Positions 34,775-45,467 of a stretch of 64,000 nt of DNA are shown piece by piece. Made by a program: the position numbers and the translations under genes. The stretch spans positions 2,170,001 to 2,234,000 of the forward strand of contig CAXXDH010000003.1 of NCBI GenBank assembly GCA_963677785.2. The letters are read 5' to 3'. How positions within the stretch are numbered: the first letter of the stretch is position 1; every line of letters starts with the position of its first letter. The notes beneath the pieces are model-generated. The model saw nothing but the letters and a program-made list of their open reading frames with translations. It searched no databases and was not told where the DNA came from. Source of the DNA: G963665495 sp963677785. Its GTDB lineage: Bacteria; Desulfobacterota; Desulfovibrionia; Desulfovibrionales; Desulfovibrionaceae.

Positions 34775-34949
34775 TAGTGTATCCATACGGCCCGCGATGC
34801 GTCGGTTGCGGGCCGTACCATGCATTTCCCCTCGCTCGCATTCAAACAGATTTTCCACGAATACAATCGAATTTCTCCTTTCGGTACTGTCATCTGCTTT
34901 ACCCAACTGAGAACTGTTGCGCGACTTTGCATCAACCCCAACATCAGTG

Positions 34950-34988
34950 GTAACCTGAGTTTAAAGCTGTAAACTTAAGTTTACAGCT
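34950..34988. promoter_or_regulatory. Tandem palindrome, candidate enhancer site
   Basis: AGCTGTAAACTT joined to AAGTTTACAGCT at 34965-34988 is a perfect 24-bp palindrome. Directly left of it (34950-34966) GTAACCTGAGTTTAAAG is a diverged copy of the core. The centre lies about 75-85 bases upstream of a sigma-54 promoter, where NtrC-type activators bind. It is not followed by a T run, so it is unlikely to be a terminator. Confidence 0.55.
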
Positions 34989-35048
34989 CTGTTTGTATGT
35001 CGTCTTACTATATCTAATAAATACAATATATTAGTTTTGTGGTTTCAG

Positions 35049-35063
35049 TGGCCTGCTCTTTGC
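35049..35063 (+). promoter_or_regulatory. Sigma-54 promoter upstream of yeiH-like gene
   Basis: TGGCCTGCTCTTTGC fits the -24/-12 consensus TGGCACG-N4-TTGC with the GG and GC elements exactly spaced and only two mismatches (the AC of TGGCACG). Transcription should start near 35075, about 100 bases before the coding start. Confidence 0.65.
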
Positions 35064-35172
35064 TATTGTTTGTCAGGTTCAAATTCGGCCATGTGGGGGG
35101 CGCGTGGCTGGAGTGTGTCTGCGGCGAATGTGCAACTTGAGTTATCACTTTTAGAGGAGGAGGAGGAATTTC

Positions 35173-36930
35173 ATGGCTGAGAATGAAAATCAGAACATCC
35201 CTAAAAGCGACATTGTTGTCGACCATGCGAAGAGTACCTGGAGTGATCTCTGGAAAAAGGAAGATTATCTGACCATCTGGCTGGGATTCATCGTGCTCAT
35301 TGTGGGCTCTCTGATTTATTTCAACAACGCGCCTGCGGACATGGATGCCGTCTATGCCAAGTCCAATGCTATTTTGAAGGCGGAAGCGGCCCGTGCGCCG
35401 TTCAAGACCGTGGCCTGGTACGAGGCCGAGCTGGCCAAGGAAAAAGTGCGCGCGCGCAATGCGCCCATCGGTAAGATGATCAGCAATTTTACGCATAAAC
35501 CCCACGGCTGGAAAACCAATCCTCTGGACGCGTTCATCATGAGCAAGGAGCAGGCAGACGCCTTGAACGTGAAGAACATGCCCAAGTATGAAAAGGCCAA
35601 GGCTGCGGAAAAAGAAGCCAAGGCCGCCGCTCTGAAAGCGGAAAACGCGGCCGCCGCTGCCAGCTTCAAAGACAAGTCTTTGAATGAAACGGCCTCTCAC
35701 AAAATCGACGCCTGGCTCAAGGCCAAATCCAAGGCATCCAAAGCCAAGAAAAAAACAAAAAACAAAGCCTATAACCTCTTTCCGAGCCTGATCGGCCTGA
35801 TGATCGTCATTGCCCTGTTTTTCTCCCCGGGCATTTACATGATGGGGCAGAGCGTGTCCGGCTTTCTCAAAGGCTTCGGGGTTGTCTTTGTCATCTGCGT
35901 GCTATCCTACATGTTCGCCAGCCAGGCGACCATGAAGCATTACGGCATAGGATACGCGGCCTGGGCCATTTTCATGGGCATGCTGGTATCCAACACCATC
36001 GGCACGCCCAAATGGGTCAAACCCGCGCTGCAGGTGGAGTTCTACATCAAGACCGGTCTTGTCCTGCTCGGCGCGGAAGTGCTTTTCAACAAGATTGTCG
36101 CCATCGGCGTGCCGGGTATTTTCGTTGCCTGGGTGGTAACACCCATCGTCTTGATTTCCACCTATATTTTCGGACAGAAAGTGCTGAAAATTCCTTCCAA
36201 AACCTTGAACATCACCATCTCCGCGGACATGAGCGTCTGCGGAACGTCAGCGGCCATTGCCACGGCTGCGGCCTGTAGGGCTAAAAAGGAGGAGCTGACT
36301 CTGTCCATCGGCTTGTCTCTGGTCTTCACCTCCATCATGATGATCGTCATGCCCGCCGTGATCAAGGCCGTGGGCATGCCCTACATTCTGGGCGGCGCCT
36401 GGATGGGCGGTACCATCGACGCCACGGGCGCGGTGGCCGCGGCCGGTGCGTTTCTCTCGGAAAAGGCCCTTTATGTGGCCGCCACCATCAAGATGATCCA
36501 GAACGTGCTCATCGGCGTCACCGCTTTTTGTGTGGCCGTGTACTGGTGCACGCGCGTGGAATGCGAGCCGGGCGCCAAGGTGCACTGGATGGAAATCTGG
36601 CACCGTTTTCCCAAGTTCGTGCTGGGATTTCTGGCTGCTTCCATCGTTTTCTCCGTGGTCTACGGCAGCCTGGGCTCGGACGCCGGTTTCACCATGATCG
36701 ACCAGGGCGTGCTGCGCGGTTTCTCGCGCATCTTCCGCGGCTGGTTCTTCTGTCTGTCGTTCGCGGCCATCGGCCTGGCCACCAACTTCCGTGAGCTGAA
36801 AAAGTACTTCAAGGGCGGCAAGCCGTTGATCCTGTATGTCTGCGGCCAGTCCTTTAACCTGTGCCTGACGCTGCTCATGGCCTACATCATGTTCTACCTG
36901 GTATTCCCTGACATCACGGCCACTATCTAG
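35173..36930 (+). CDS. YeiH/UPF0324 family putative anion exporter, extended
   Basis: 585 residues, ATG after AGAGGAGGAGGAA. An extra TM helix (about 35-55) and a soluble Lys/Ala-rich, probably coiled-coil segment (about 57-200) precede the usual YeiH core of some ten helices (VKPALQVEFYIKTGLVLLGA, TLNITISADMSVCGTSAAIA, AWMGGTIDATGAVAAAGAFL). The E. coli relative has about 350 residues, so roughly 230 are added at the N-terminus. The family is annotated as putative sulfate exporters; sulfite or sulfate efflux would suit a sulfidogenic or sulfonate-using organism (inference). Confidence 0.85.
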   Translation: MAENENQNIPKSDIVVDHAKSTWSDLWKKEDYLTIWLGFIVLIVGSLIYFNNAPADMDAVYAKSNAILKAEAARAPFKTVAWYEAELAKEKVRARNAPIGKMISNFTHKPHGWKTNPLDAFIMSKEQADALNVKNMPKYEKAKAAEKEAKAAALKAENAAAAASFKDKSLNETASHKIDAWLKAKSKASKAKKKTKNKAYNLFPSLIGLMIVIALFFSPGIYMMGQSVSGFLKGFGVVFVICVLSYMFASQATMKHYGIGYAAWAIFMGMLVSNTIGTPKWVKPALQVEFYIKTGLVLLGAEVLFNKIVAIGVPGIFVAWVVTPIVLISTYIFGQKVLKIPSKTLNITISADMSVCGTSAAIATAAACRAKKEELTLSIGLSLVFTSIMMIVMPAVIKAVGMPYILGGAWMGGTIDATGAVAAAGAFLSEKALYVAATIKMIQNVLIGVTAFCVAVYWCTRVECEPGAKVHWMEIWHRFPKFVLGFLAASIVFSVVYGSLGSDAGFTMIDQGVLRGFSRIFRGWFFCLSFAAIGLATNFRELKKYFKGGKPLILYVCGQSFNLCLTLLMAYIMFYLVFPDITATI

Positions 36931-36944
36931 TATACTGACAACCA

Positions 36945-36973
36945 CCGGCCGCCCGTTTCCTCCGGGCGGCCGG
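36945..36973 (+). other. Intercistronic hairpin
   Basis: CCGGCCGCCCG and CGGGCGGCCGG form a perfect 11-bp stem with a 7-base loop between the transporter and the following small gene. There is no T run. It may stabilise the transporter mRNA or reduce read-through. Confidence 0.55.
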
Positions 36974-36995
36974 CCGCCAAGCATGGAGGAAAGAT

Positions 36996-37241
36996 ATGGA
37001 ACAGAAGAGCTTGAAAGTACGCCTGCTTCGTCTGGCCGGCTGTCTGGCCGTACTGTGGTTTGTGATGTTCGTGGCGGCTCCGGCTTTGACCTCCGCCGTG
37101 CCCGAAATCAGAACCATGGCCAACTTCGTTGACTTTTCCGGCATTGAAACCGGCGAATTCTACTATACGGACGTGGAAATCGTCGGCCATGCGGACTCGA
37201 ACGCGCGCAACACCATCGAATACATGCCCCACGGCGGTTGA
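36996..37241 (+). CDS. Small membrane protein, unknown
   Basis: 81 residues, ATG 6 bases after GGAGGA. One membrane helix (LAGCLAVLWFVMFVAAPALT, about 13-32) is followed by about 48 soluble residues, probably periplasmic (ETGEFYYTDVEIVGHADSNA). I do not recognise the family. It lies 65 bases after the YeiH-type gene on the same strand and before the sensor kinase, so it may be a transporter accessory or part of the same regulon. Confidence 0.7.
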   Translation: MEQKSLKVRLLRLAGCLAVLWFVMFVAAPALTSAVPEIRTMANFVDFSGIETGEFYYTDVEIVGHADSNARNTIEYMPHGG

Positions 37242-37479
37242 TGGTGGCGTCTTTTTCCCTCGGGAGGCGGACTTCTCAAAGCGATAGCCGGGAGTACGTC
37301 ATCCCGGGGGGAGAGGCGTGTGCAATAAAATTTCATGAAACCAAGGAGGTAAAGAATTTTTCAGCATCCCGGAGCGTTTTTTCTGTTGCACTTCCCCCAC
37401 GTGGCTCGTACGCTCGTTAACCCGGCGAAATGATTTTTGCGCATCGCTTGACGGTGCCCCCTGAGAGCAGTGAACGACC

Positions 37480-39920
37480 ATGCAGCTTCCCAGACCCTAT
37501 TCCATGCAGAGCAAGTTTTTGCTCGGTCTTTCCATAGCCACCTTTATAATCGGCGGACTTTTGGCCGTGGGCTTTTATATTCATGTCAGCAGATTTCTGA
37601 ACGAAGAAGTGCGCCAGAAAGCCGCCCTGGTACTGGCGCAGGTGGATGCGGTGCAGCAATACGTACGCCAGACCCTGCGGCCGGCCATGTATGAGCGTTT
37701 TCCGAAAAATTTCATCATCGAGGCCATGTCTTCCTCCTATATTTCTCGCAAGGTCATGGCCAAGGCCGGAAAGCACGCCAATGCCACGGTTTACCGCCGG
37801 GTGGCCCTGGGCGCGCGCAATGCCGAATATGAAGCCAATATCATGGAGCACAATCTGATCGACTACTTCCGCGCGCATCCGGATCGGAATCTTTGGCAGG
37901 GGTACAAGACCATCGACGGCGAAAATTATTATGTCATGGCCCGCCCGGCCCGCTACCGCCAGGGCTGCATGTATTGCCACGGCCGTATGGAGGAAGCTCC
38001 GGCGGAACTGGTGCAGAAATACGGGGACAGGGGCTTCGGCCACAAACCGGACAGCATAGACGGGCTGGATTTCGTGGGCATGCCCGTGACCGCCTCGGTG
38101 GCCAGGCTGCAGGATACGCTTCTGACCTATCTGATATTTTTCACGGTGGCCGCATTTTTGTTTTTTGCAGCCACCAACCTTATTTTCCGCCGCGTGGTGG
38201 TGAACAACATGCGTACGCTCATTGGTGCGTTCCGGCGGAATTTGAGCGATACGCAGAGCGACGAGCTGATCCGTTCGTTCGAGCATGTGGATGAAATCGA
38301 CGAAATGACCGACGGAATGGAACGTTTGGGCGAACACCTGCTGCAGACCCGGGCCCAGCTCGAAGATTACGCCCAGAATCTGGAAGCCAAAGTGGCGGAC
38401 CGTACGGAGGACCTGGCCCGTGAAAGCCGCGAGCGCCAGGAAGACGTCCGTCTGTTCGTACGCATGCTGGCCGGGCTGAACCAGAGCCAGACCATGGGTG
38501 AACTCTGGCGCCACGCCTTGCCGCTCATCGGCCGCCGCTTTGACCTCGAACGTGTGGTGTATGTCTGTTCCATGGCCTCTTTCCGTCAGTATGTCTGGCC
38601 GGACAATGCCGAGACCGAGGATACGCAGTCCCTACTGCCGGAGGACTGGCAGGAAATGATTGCCGCTTCCGAGGCCCGGATCGAGGAAAGCCGCGCGTTC
38701 GTCCCTGTGGAATCCACCGAAAGCGGCACCGAGGGATTTCTCTGCCTCTATCGCAAGCCCGGAGACCTTTTCCGGCCCCAGGACCGCGAACTGCTGCTGG
38801 CTGTAGGACGGCAGCTGGGCATCGCGGCCGAGAATATTTCAGCTTTGGACGACATTCTGCGCCATACGGAGAATCTGCAGTTTATCTTTGAGGGGATCGC
38901 GGATCCGTTGCTGCTGCTCAATGCGCAGGGCACCGCGGTGATCATCAACCAGGCGGCCCGGTTGCTGACAAAGGATTTGTTCGGTGAGCGGAGCAACGAA
39001 AGCGATCGAAATCTGTTCCTGCTGCTTTGCAATGAACAATCCGAGCATCCCAACTGCGGTCTGGCCCGGGCCCTGGAGCAGGGTAGCCAGCTGGAGCAGG
39101 AGATCAATCTGCCCGGCGGACGCAGCATCATGATCCGGCTTTTTCCTGTGGGCGGCGAATCCGGGCGGATCATTGCCCACTTGCGGGAAACCACCCATGA
39201 AAAGCAGATACTGGCCCAGGCCGCGCAATCGGAAAAAATGGTGACCGTGGGGCGCCTGGCTTCGGGCCTGGCCCATGAAATCAACAACCCGCTGGGGGTG
39301 ATTCTCTGCTACGCGGAGCTGCTCAAGCACGCGGTGCAGGATCCGCAACAGCAGCAGGATCTCGACGTCATCGTCAAGCACACCAAGCAGGCCCAGGCCG
39401 TGCTCCGGGATTTGCTCAACTTCGCCCGCCCCAAGATTTCCACCTCCGAGCGCATCAGCATCGGCAATGTGGCCGCAAGCGTGGGCAAGGTCTTTGTGGT
39501 GCAGGCCGAGAAAAAAGGCGTACAGCTGGAAACCGAAGTGGAACCGGATCTGCCCCTCGTACGCGTGGAAAACCAAATGGTGGAACATATCGTCGCCAAC
39601 CTGATTCTCAACGCCCTGGATGCGGTGGAGCAGGACAAAGGCCTTATTTTCATGAAGGTGACGTATGATAAGCGCAAAAAACAGGTCGTACTCAGTGTAC
39701 GGGACAACGGGCGCGGTATTGCGTCCGAGGCCCTGCCGCATATTTTCGATCCTTTTTTCACCACCAAGGAAGTCAGCAAGGGCACGGGGTTGGGCTTGGC
39801 GGTGGTATACGGCTACATGCAGGATCTTGGCGGCAGCGTTGCGGCGGCAAACACCGGGGAAGGGGGCGCTCTGTTCACGCTGCGTTTTCCCGTTGCAGCG
39901 AACAGGGGGGAGGAAAAATC

Positions 39921-39924
<4 letters not shown>
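37480..39924 (+). CDS. c-heme sensor histidine kinase (DUF3365/GAF/PAS)
   Basis: About 814 residues. TM1 at about 13-33; a periplasmic DUF3365-like domain with one heme-c motif (QGCMYCHG at about 162) and TM2 at about 216-238; then a HAMP-like linker and coiled coil, a GAF-like region (about 320-455) and a PAS (FIFEGIADPLLLLNAQGTAV). The kinase core has LASGLAHEINNPLGVILCYA (His about 599), NLILNALDAVEQ, RDNGRGI and GTGLGLAVVYGYMQDLGG. The heme suggests redox or gas sensing. The stop overlaps the next gene, so it pairs with the NtrC-type regulator. The ribosome-binding site is weak. Confidence 0.9.
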
Positions 39925-41324
<1,400 letters not shown>

Positions 41325-41333
41325 CAGAAAAAG

Positions 41334-41391
41334 AGGCCTCCGGCGGCTTAAGAACCCTTTTGCAAAAGGGTTCTTAAGCCGCCGGAGGCCT
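41334..41391. terminator. Bidirectional terminator, 58-bp palindrome
   Basis: A perfect palindrome centred at 41362/41363 (arms from AGGCCTCCGGCGGCTTAAGA to the centre TTTTGCAAAA and back). It lies between convergent genes and has A/T-rich flanks, so it can stop transcription from both sides. Confidence 0.85.
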
Positions 41392-41411
41392 TATATTTAT
41401 TCTTTCTGACT

Positions 41412-43055
41412 CTAAGCGTTGTCTTTTTCGCGGATTTCGGCGCGTTTGATTTTGCCGCTGATGGTTTTGGGCAATTCGTCCACGTAATCCACGACGCGCG
41501 GGTATTTGTAGGGGGCGGTTTCTTTTTTGACGAAGTTCTGGATATCCTTGGTCAGTTCCTCGGAGGGCTCGTAGCCGGGTGCGAGGGTGACCGTGGCCTT
41601 GACGGCCTGGCCGCGCACCGGATCGGGAACGCCCGTGACCGCGGCTTCGACGATGGCCGGGTGCGTGATCAGTACGCTTTCCACTTCAAAAGGGCCGACG
41701 CGGTAGCCCGAGCTTTTGATCAGGTCGTCGGTTCGGCCCATGAACCATAAATAGCCGTCTTCATCCATCCAGGCCTTGTCGCCGGTGTGGTACCAGCCGT
41801 CATGGATAACAGCGGCGGTTTTTTCCGGTTCTTCCAGATAGCTGTGGAACAGTCCCAGTGGAGGCTCAGGCTCCACGCTGATGCATATTTCGCCTTCTTC
41901 TCCCGCCGCGCAGGGATCGCCGTTTTCGTCCAGCAGGGTGAGATTCCATCCGGGCGTGGGTTTGCCGATGGACCCCGGCTTGGGTTCCATGAAAGGGAAC
42001 GTGGCGATCTGCAGGCAGGTTTCGGTCTGGCCGTAGCCTTCATAAATTTTGTGTCCGGTGAGTTCCTTCCACTTGTCGAAAACGCTCGCGTTGAGCAGTT
42101 CGCCCGCGGTGGTGCAATGTCTGAGAGCGGAAAGGTCGTAGTCCGCGATATTCTGGCGGATCAGGAAACGGTAGACCGTGGGCGGTGCGCAGAAACTGCT
42201 GATGCGGTGGTTCTGCAGCATTTCCAGCAAATGGACCGGGTCGAATTTACCGCGGAAATCCCAGACAAAGATGGTGGCCTCGGCGATCCACTGGCCGTAG
42301 AGTTTGCCCCAGGAGGTTTTTCCCCAGCCCGTATCAGCCAGAGTCAGGTGCAGGTCGCCGGGTTTGAGGTCGTGCCAGTAGACGGCGGTAGTGTAGTGCC
42401 CGAGCGGGTATTCGTGCGTATGCTCCACCATCTTGGGCATGCCCGTGGTACCGGAAGAGAAGAAAATCTGCATGATATCTTTGCCGCCGGGACGCGGTTC
42501 GGGAACCTTGAATGCGGGCGCGGATGCGACGATTTCCGAATAGCGCAGCCAGCCGGGGTGCAGATCGGCATCCGGAACACCGTCCACCTGCACCAGCACG
42601 CGGAACGACGGACAAGTGCTTTTGACCGCGTCGATGCGGTCCGCCACGCTGTGCTCGACAATGGCTCCGGCGAGTTTGGCGTACTGTGCGCGGAATTCAA
42701 TGTCGTGGGGGGTGAGCAGGGCCGGCGAGGGTACGGCAATGACGCCGATTTTGTGGAGCGCGAGCATGGAAATCCAGAACTCCACGCGGCGGTAGAGAAT
42801 CAGCATGACCCGATCGCCTTTGACCAGGCCTTGTTCGAGCATGGCGGAGGCGAGACGGTCCGAGGCCTCTTTGAAAAAGGCGAAATCGTAGGTATGGGCG
42901 GTTCCGTCGTCTTCCACATGCACCATGGCCGGAGCGTCGGGTTTTTCCGCGGCCAGGCGGTCCATGACGTCGTAGGCGAAATTATAGTTTTCAGGGACCT
43001 CCACGCTGAAGTCGCGGAGAAATTCTTCATAACTTGCTGGGGTGAGGCGCTGCAT
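41412..43055 (-). CDS. AMP-dependent acyl-CoA synthetase
   Basis: 547 residues; I prefer the second of two adjacent ATGs because AGGAG lies 6 bases before it. The adenylate-forming signature FFSSGTTGMPKMVEHTH is at about 205; YEGYGQTETCLQ and WYHTGDKAWMDEDGYLWFMG follow, and the C-terminal catalytic lysine is in PKTISGKIKRAEIR. The protein resembles the medium-chain or acetyl/propionyl (MACS-like) synthetases that make acyl-CoA from acid, ATP and CoA. It is 21 bases downstream of an XRE-cupin regulator on the same strand, a recurring pair, so the regulator probably controls it in response to the acid or its CoA ester. Confidence 0.9.
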   Translation of the reverse strand: MQRLTPASYEEFLRDFSVEVPENYNFAYDVMDRLAAEKPDAPAMVHVEDDGTAHTYDFAFFKEASDRLASAMLEQGLVKGDRVMLILYRRVEFWISMLALHKIGVIAVPSPALLTPHDIEFRAQYAKLAGAIVEHSVADRIDAVKSTCPSFRVLVQVDGVPDADLHPGWLRYSEIVASAPAFKVPEPRPGGKDIMQIFFSSGTTGMPKMVEHTHEYPLGHYTTAVYWHDLKPGDLHLTLADTGWGKTSWGKLYGQWIAEATIFVWDFRGKFDPVHLLEMLQNHRISSFCAPPTVYRFLIRQNIADYDLSALRHCTTAGELLNASVFDKWKELTGHKIYEGYGQTETCLQIATFPFMEPKPGSIGKPTPGWNLTLLDENGDPCAAGEEGEICISVEPEPPLGLFHSYLEEPEKTAAVIHDGWYHTGDKAWMDEDGYLWFMGRTDDLIKSSGYRVGPFEVESVLITHPAIVEAAVTGVPDPVRGQAVKATVTLAPGYEPSEELTKDIQNFVKKETAPYKYPRVVDYVDELPKTISGKIKRAEIREKDNA

Positions 43056-43076
43056 CATATACTCCTGTGCTTGAGG

Positions 43077-43637
43077 CTAGACTATGACATCGAGAAATTC
43101 GGCCGGGGCATCATCCAGGCCACGCAGGGCGTGGGGTTGGCGCGAATCAAAATACATACAGTCTTCCGGTTCAAGGACGACGATGTCCTTGCCGATCCGG
43201 ATTTCTAGCCGGCCTTTGAGAACGTAGATGAATTCCTGGCCGTGGTGTTCGTTGAAGTTCAAAGCCTCGGCAGCCTTTGGCGGAACAGTCACGATGAAAG
43301 GATCCATGATGCGTTTTTTGAAGCGTGAGGCCATGGACTGGTAAGCGTAGTCCTTGCGGCGCGAGACCGAGAGGCCCTTGCCCTTGCGGGTGACGGTGTA
43401 GTGGTCCAGGTGTGCTTCAGCGCCGGTAATCAGTACGGTGGTGTCCATGTCCATGGCTTTGGCGACTTCGAACAGGTAGCTCACGGGAATCTCAGTGGTG
43501 CCGCTTTCATAGCGGGAGACTTCCTCGGGCGCTACCTGCGTCCGTTCCGCCAGTTCTTCAATACTTAACCCTAACGCATCGCGCAGGCCGCGTAAGCGGG
43601 GCGCGATTTCTTCGTACGGTTTTTTTTCCTCAGGCAT
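43077..43637 (-). CDS. XRE-family regulator with cupin, partner of the synthetase
   Basis: 186 residues, ATG after AAGGAGTG. Helix-turn-helix at residues 12-65 (LRDALGLSIEELAERTQVAP, EVSRYESGTTEIP); cupin at about 110-185 (FNEHHGQEFIYVLKGRLEIR; LEPEDCMYFDSRQPHALRGL) with the HH..E and H metal-site pattern. It has only general similarity to the XRE-cupin at 33.2 kb. It is the first gene of the operon with the acyl-CoA synthetase and probably regulates itself through the repeat upstream. Confidence 0.9.
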   Translation of the reverse strand: MPEEKKPYEEIAPRLRGLRDALGLSIEELAERTQVAPEEVSRYESGTTEIPVSYLFEVAKAMDMDTTVLITGAEAHLDHYTVTRKGKGLSVSRRKDYAYQSMASRFKKRIMDPFIVTVPPKAAEALNFNEHHGQEFIYVLKGRLEIRIGKDIVVLEPEDCMYFDSRQPHALRGLDDAPAEFLDVIV

Positions 43638-43994
43638 GTTTCACTCCTTGCGTAAGGTTACGGACGCTTTATTATGGTCTAAAGGCAAGACCATGACACG
43701 TCTGCGTCTTATTATGGCGTGGTCCGTATGTTGCACAATCGCGGCGAAAAGCCAAGGGGTTGACGAAAAGTATGCTTTAAGCTGTTGCATTTCCCCACGT
43801 CCGTTGGTACTGCCCAAACGTCTGGAACGTTTTATTAATGGAGCGCAATGACGTAACGGTCAGCTCCTGCGGCATGCGCCGCCGGCCTCGCCAAGGCGTG
43901 GCCTTATATATAACTCATTGCAGTCAAAGAAAATTTTTTGCATTGAGTAAGATCTCTCGGGATGTAACGCCTTTCAGCAACGGAGAAGAAGAAA
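43638..43994. promoter_or_regulatory. Divergent promoter region, inverted repeat 43674-43694
   Basis: ATGGTCT, 7 bases, AGACCAT (43674-43694) lies 36 bases upstream of the XRE-cupin gene. TTATTATGG occurs twice (near 43670 and 43710). Near 43782 TGTTGCATTTCCCC resembles a string at 37384 (TGTTGCACTTCCCC). No further gene is seen before hisH. Confidence 0.45.
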
Positions 43995-44633
43995 ATGCTC
44001 GCGATCTTGGACTACAAGGCAGGGAACCAGACCAGTGTGAAGCGCGCCCTGGATCATCTTGGCATTCCCAACACGATAAGCGCGGACCCGTGGACCATCG
44101 CCAAAGCCAAGGGGATTATTTTCCCCGGTGTCGGCGCCGCGGGGCAAGCCATGGACGAACTCGTACACACCGGTTTGGATCAGGTCTTGCGAGAACAGGT
44201 ACAGGAAGACAAACCGCTCCTCGGCATCTGTGTCGGCTGCCAGATTCTTCTTGATTACAGCCAGGAAAATCATACCAAGGCATTGGGGGTGATTCCCGGA
44301 GAATGCGTTCTGTTCAACCGTTCCTGGCACGAAGAGGACGGTTCGCCCATCCGCGTACCGCATATGGGGTGGAACAGGATTGTTTTGAAGAAAGAATGCG
44401 TTCTTTTCAAAGATATTGCGCCCGAGTCGGAATTTTATTTCGTACACAGCTATTATCCTAATCCGAATCCCGATTATATCATCGGCGTCACGACATACGG
44501 CCATGAATTTTGTTCCGTACATGGCGGTCCGGGCCTGTGGGCGGTACAGTTCCACCCGGAAAAGAGCGGCGCTCCCGGTTTGAAGCTTTTGAAAAATTTC
44601 TACGAATACTGCGGGGAGGTGGCCGATGCTTAG
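43995..44633 (+). CDS. hisH: Imidazole glycerol phosphate synthase, glutaminase subunit
   Basis: 212 residues, ATG after GGAGAAGAAGAAA. A class I glutamine amidotransferase: LAILDYKAGNQTSVKRAL, nucleophile Cys in LLGICVGCQILLDYS (about 81) and the His-Glu pair in AVQFHPEKSGAPG. It hydrolyses glutamine and feeds ammonia to HisF in histidine biosynthesis. The usual GICLGMQ reads GICVGCQ here. The gene overlaps hisF by 8 bases. No other his gene is nearby, so only this complex is encoded here. Confidence 0.93.
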   Translation: MLAILDYKAGNQTSVKRALDHLGIPNTISADPWTIAKAKGIIFPGVGAAGQAMDELVHTGLDQVLREQVQEDKPLLGICVGCQILLDYSQENHTKALGVIPGECVLFNRSWHEEDGSPIRVPHMGWNRIVLKKECVLFKDIAPESEFYFVHSYYPNPNPDYIIGVTTYGHEFCSVHGGPGLWAVQFHPEKSGAPGLKLLKNFYEYCGEVADA

Positions 44634-45405
44634 CAAACGTATCATTCCGTGTCTGGATGTCCGCAACGGCAAACTGACCAAGGGCATCAAGTTCGTCGGC
44701 AACGAGGACATCGGCGACCCTGTTGAGACCGCCCGGATCTATTATGAGGAAGGGGCGGATGAAATTGTCTTTTACGATATTACGGCCTCGCACGAGGACA
44801 GGGGCATTTTTCTGGATGTGGTCAACGACGTGGCCTCCAAGATCTTCATTCCCTTTTCCGTTGGCGGCGGCATTTCCACTGTCAGCGATATGCGGCGCGT
44901 ATTGCTGGCCGGTGCGGAAAAGGTTTCGGTCAATTCCGCCGCGGTCAAGAATCCGGACATCATCAGCGAAGGCGCCGCCGCTTTCGGCGCGCAGTGCGTG
45001 GTGGTCGGCATGGACGTGCTGCGGGTAGAAAAAAGCGAAGATATCCCTTCGGGATATGAAATCGTGATTCACGGCGGCCGCAAGCCCATGGGGCTGGACG
45101 CCGTGGAATGGGCCAAAACCGTGGAAGCCCTGGGCGCTGGCGAAATCTGCCTCAACTCCATCGACGCGGACGGCACCAAGGACGGCTACGAGCTGCATCT
45201 GACCCGCATGATCTCCGAAAGCGTGGATATTCCGGTCATCGCCTCGGGCGGCGCAGGCTCGCCCGAACACATGTACCAGGCTCTGACCGAAGGCAAAGCC
45301 TCGGCAGCCCTGATCGCCTCCATTGTCCACTACGGCGAATACAGCATCAAAGAGATCAAGGAATACATCTCGAACAAAGACGTTAAAATGCGTATGGTCT
45401 GGTAG
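44626..45405 (+). CDS. hisF: Imidazole glycerol phosphate synthase, cyclase subunit
   Basis: 259 residues, a TIM barrel with the catalytic aspartates in RIIPCLDVRNGKLTKGIKF (Asp11) and VVGMDVLRV (about 130). Phosphate loops are FSVGGGIS and VIASGGAGSPEHM. With HisH it converts PRFAR to imidazole glycerol phosphate and AICAR, joining histidine and purine synthesis. A paralogue role in surface-sugar amidine formation (WbuZ type) is possible but less likely without sugar genes around. Confidence 0.93.
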   Translation: MLSKRIIPCLDVRNGKLTKGIKFVGNEDIGDPVETARIYYEEGADEIVFYDITASHEDRGIFLDVVNDVASKIFIPFSVGGGISTVSDMRRVLLAGAEKVSVNSAAVKNPDIISEGAAAFGAQCVVVGMDVLRVEKSEDIPSGYEIVIHGGRKPMGLDAVEWAKTVEALGAGEICLNSIDADGTKDGYELHLTRMISESVDIPVIASGGAGSPEHMYQALTEGKASAALIASIVHYGEYSIKEIKEYISNKDVKMRMVW

Positions 45406-45423
45406 TAATTGAAGAGCGCTTAA

Positions 45424-45466
45424 GCCCGGTGCGCTCATCTTGTAAAGTGAGTGCCCCGGGCATTTT
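45424..45466. terminator. Terminator between hisF and the cheA cluster
   Basis: GCCCGGTGCGCTCA pairs with TGAGTGCCCCGGGC (12 of 14 positions) around a 10-base loop, followed by ATTTTGTT. It serves hisF and perhaps the convergent cheA. Confidence 0.7.
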
Positions 45467-45467
45467 G

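Noticed and set aside
41787..43208. 473-codon plus-strand ORF
   Set aside because: Antisense to the acyl-CoA synthetase and part of its regulator, both well supported.
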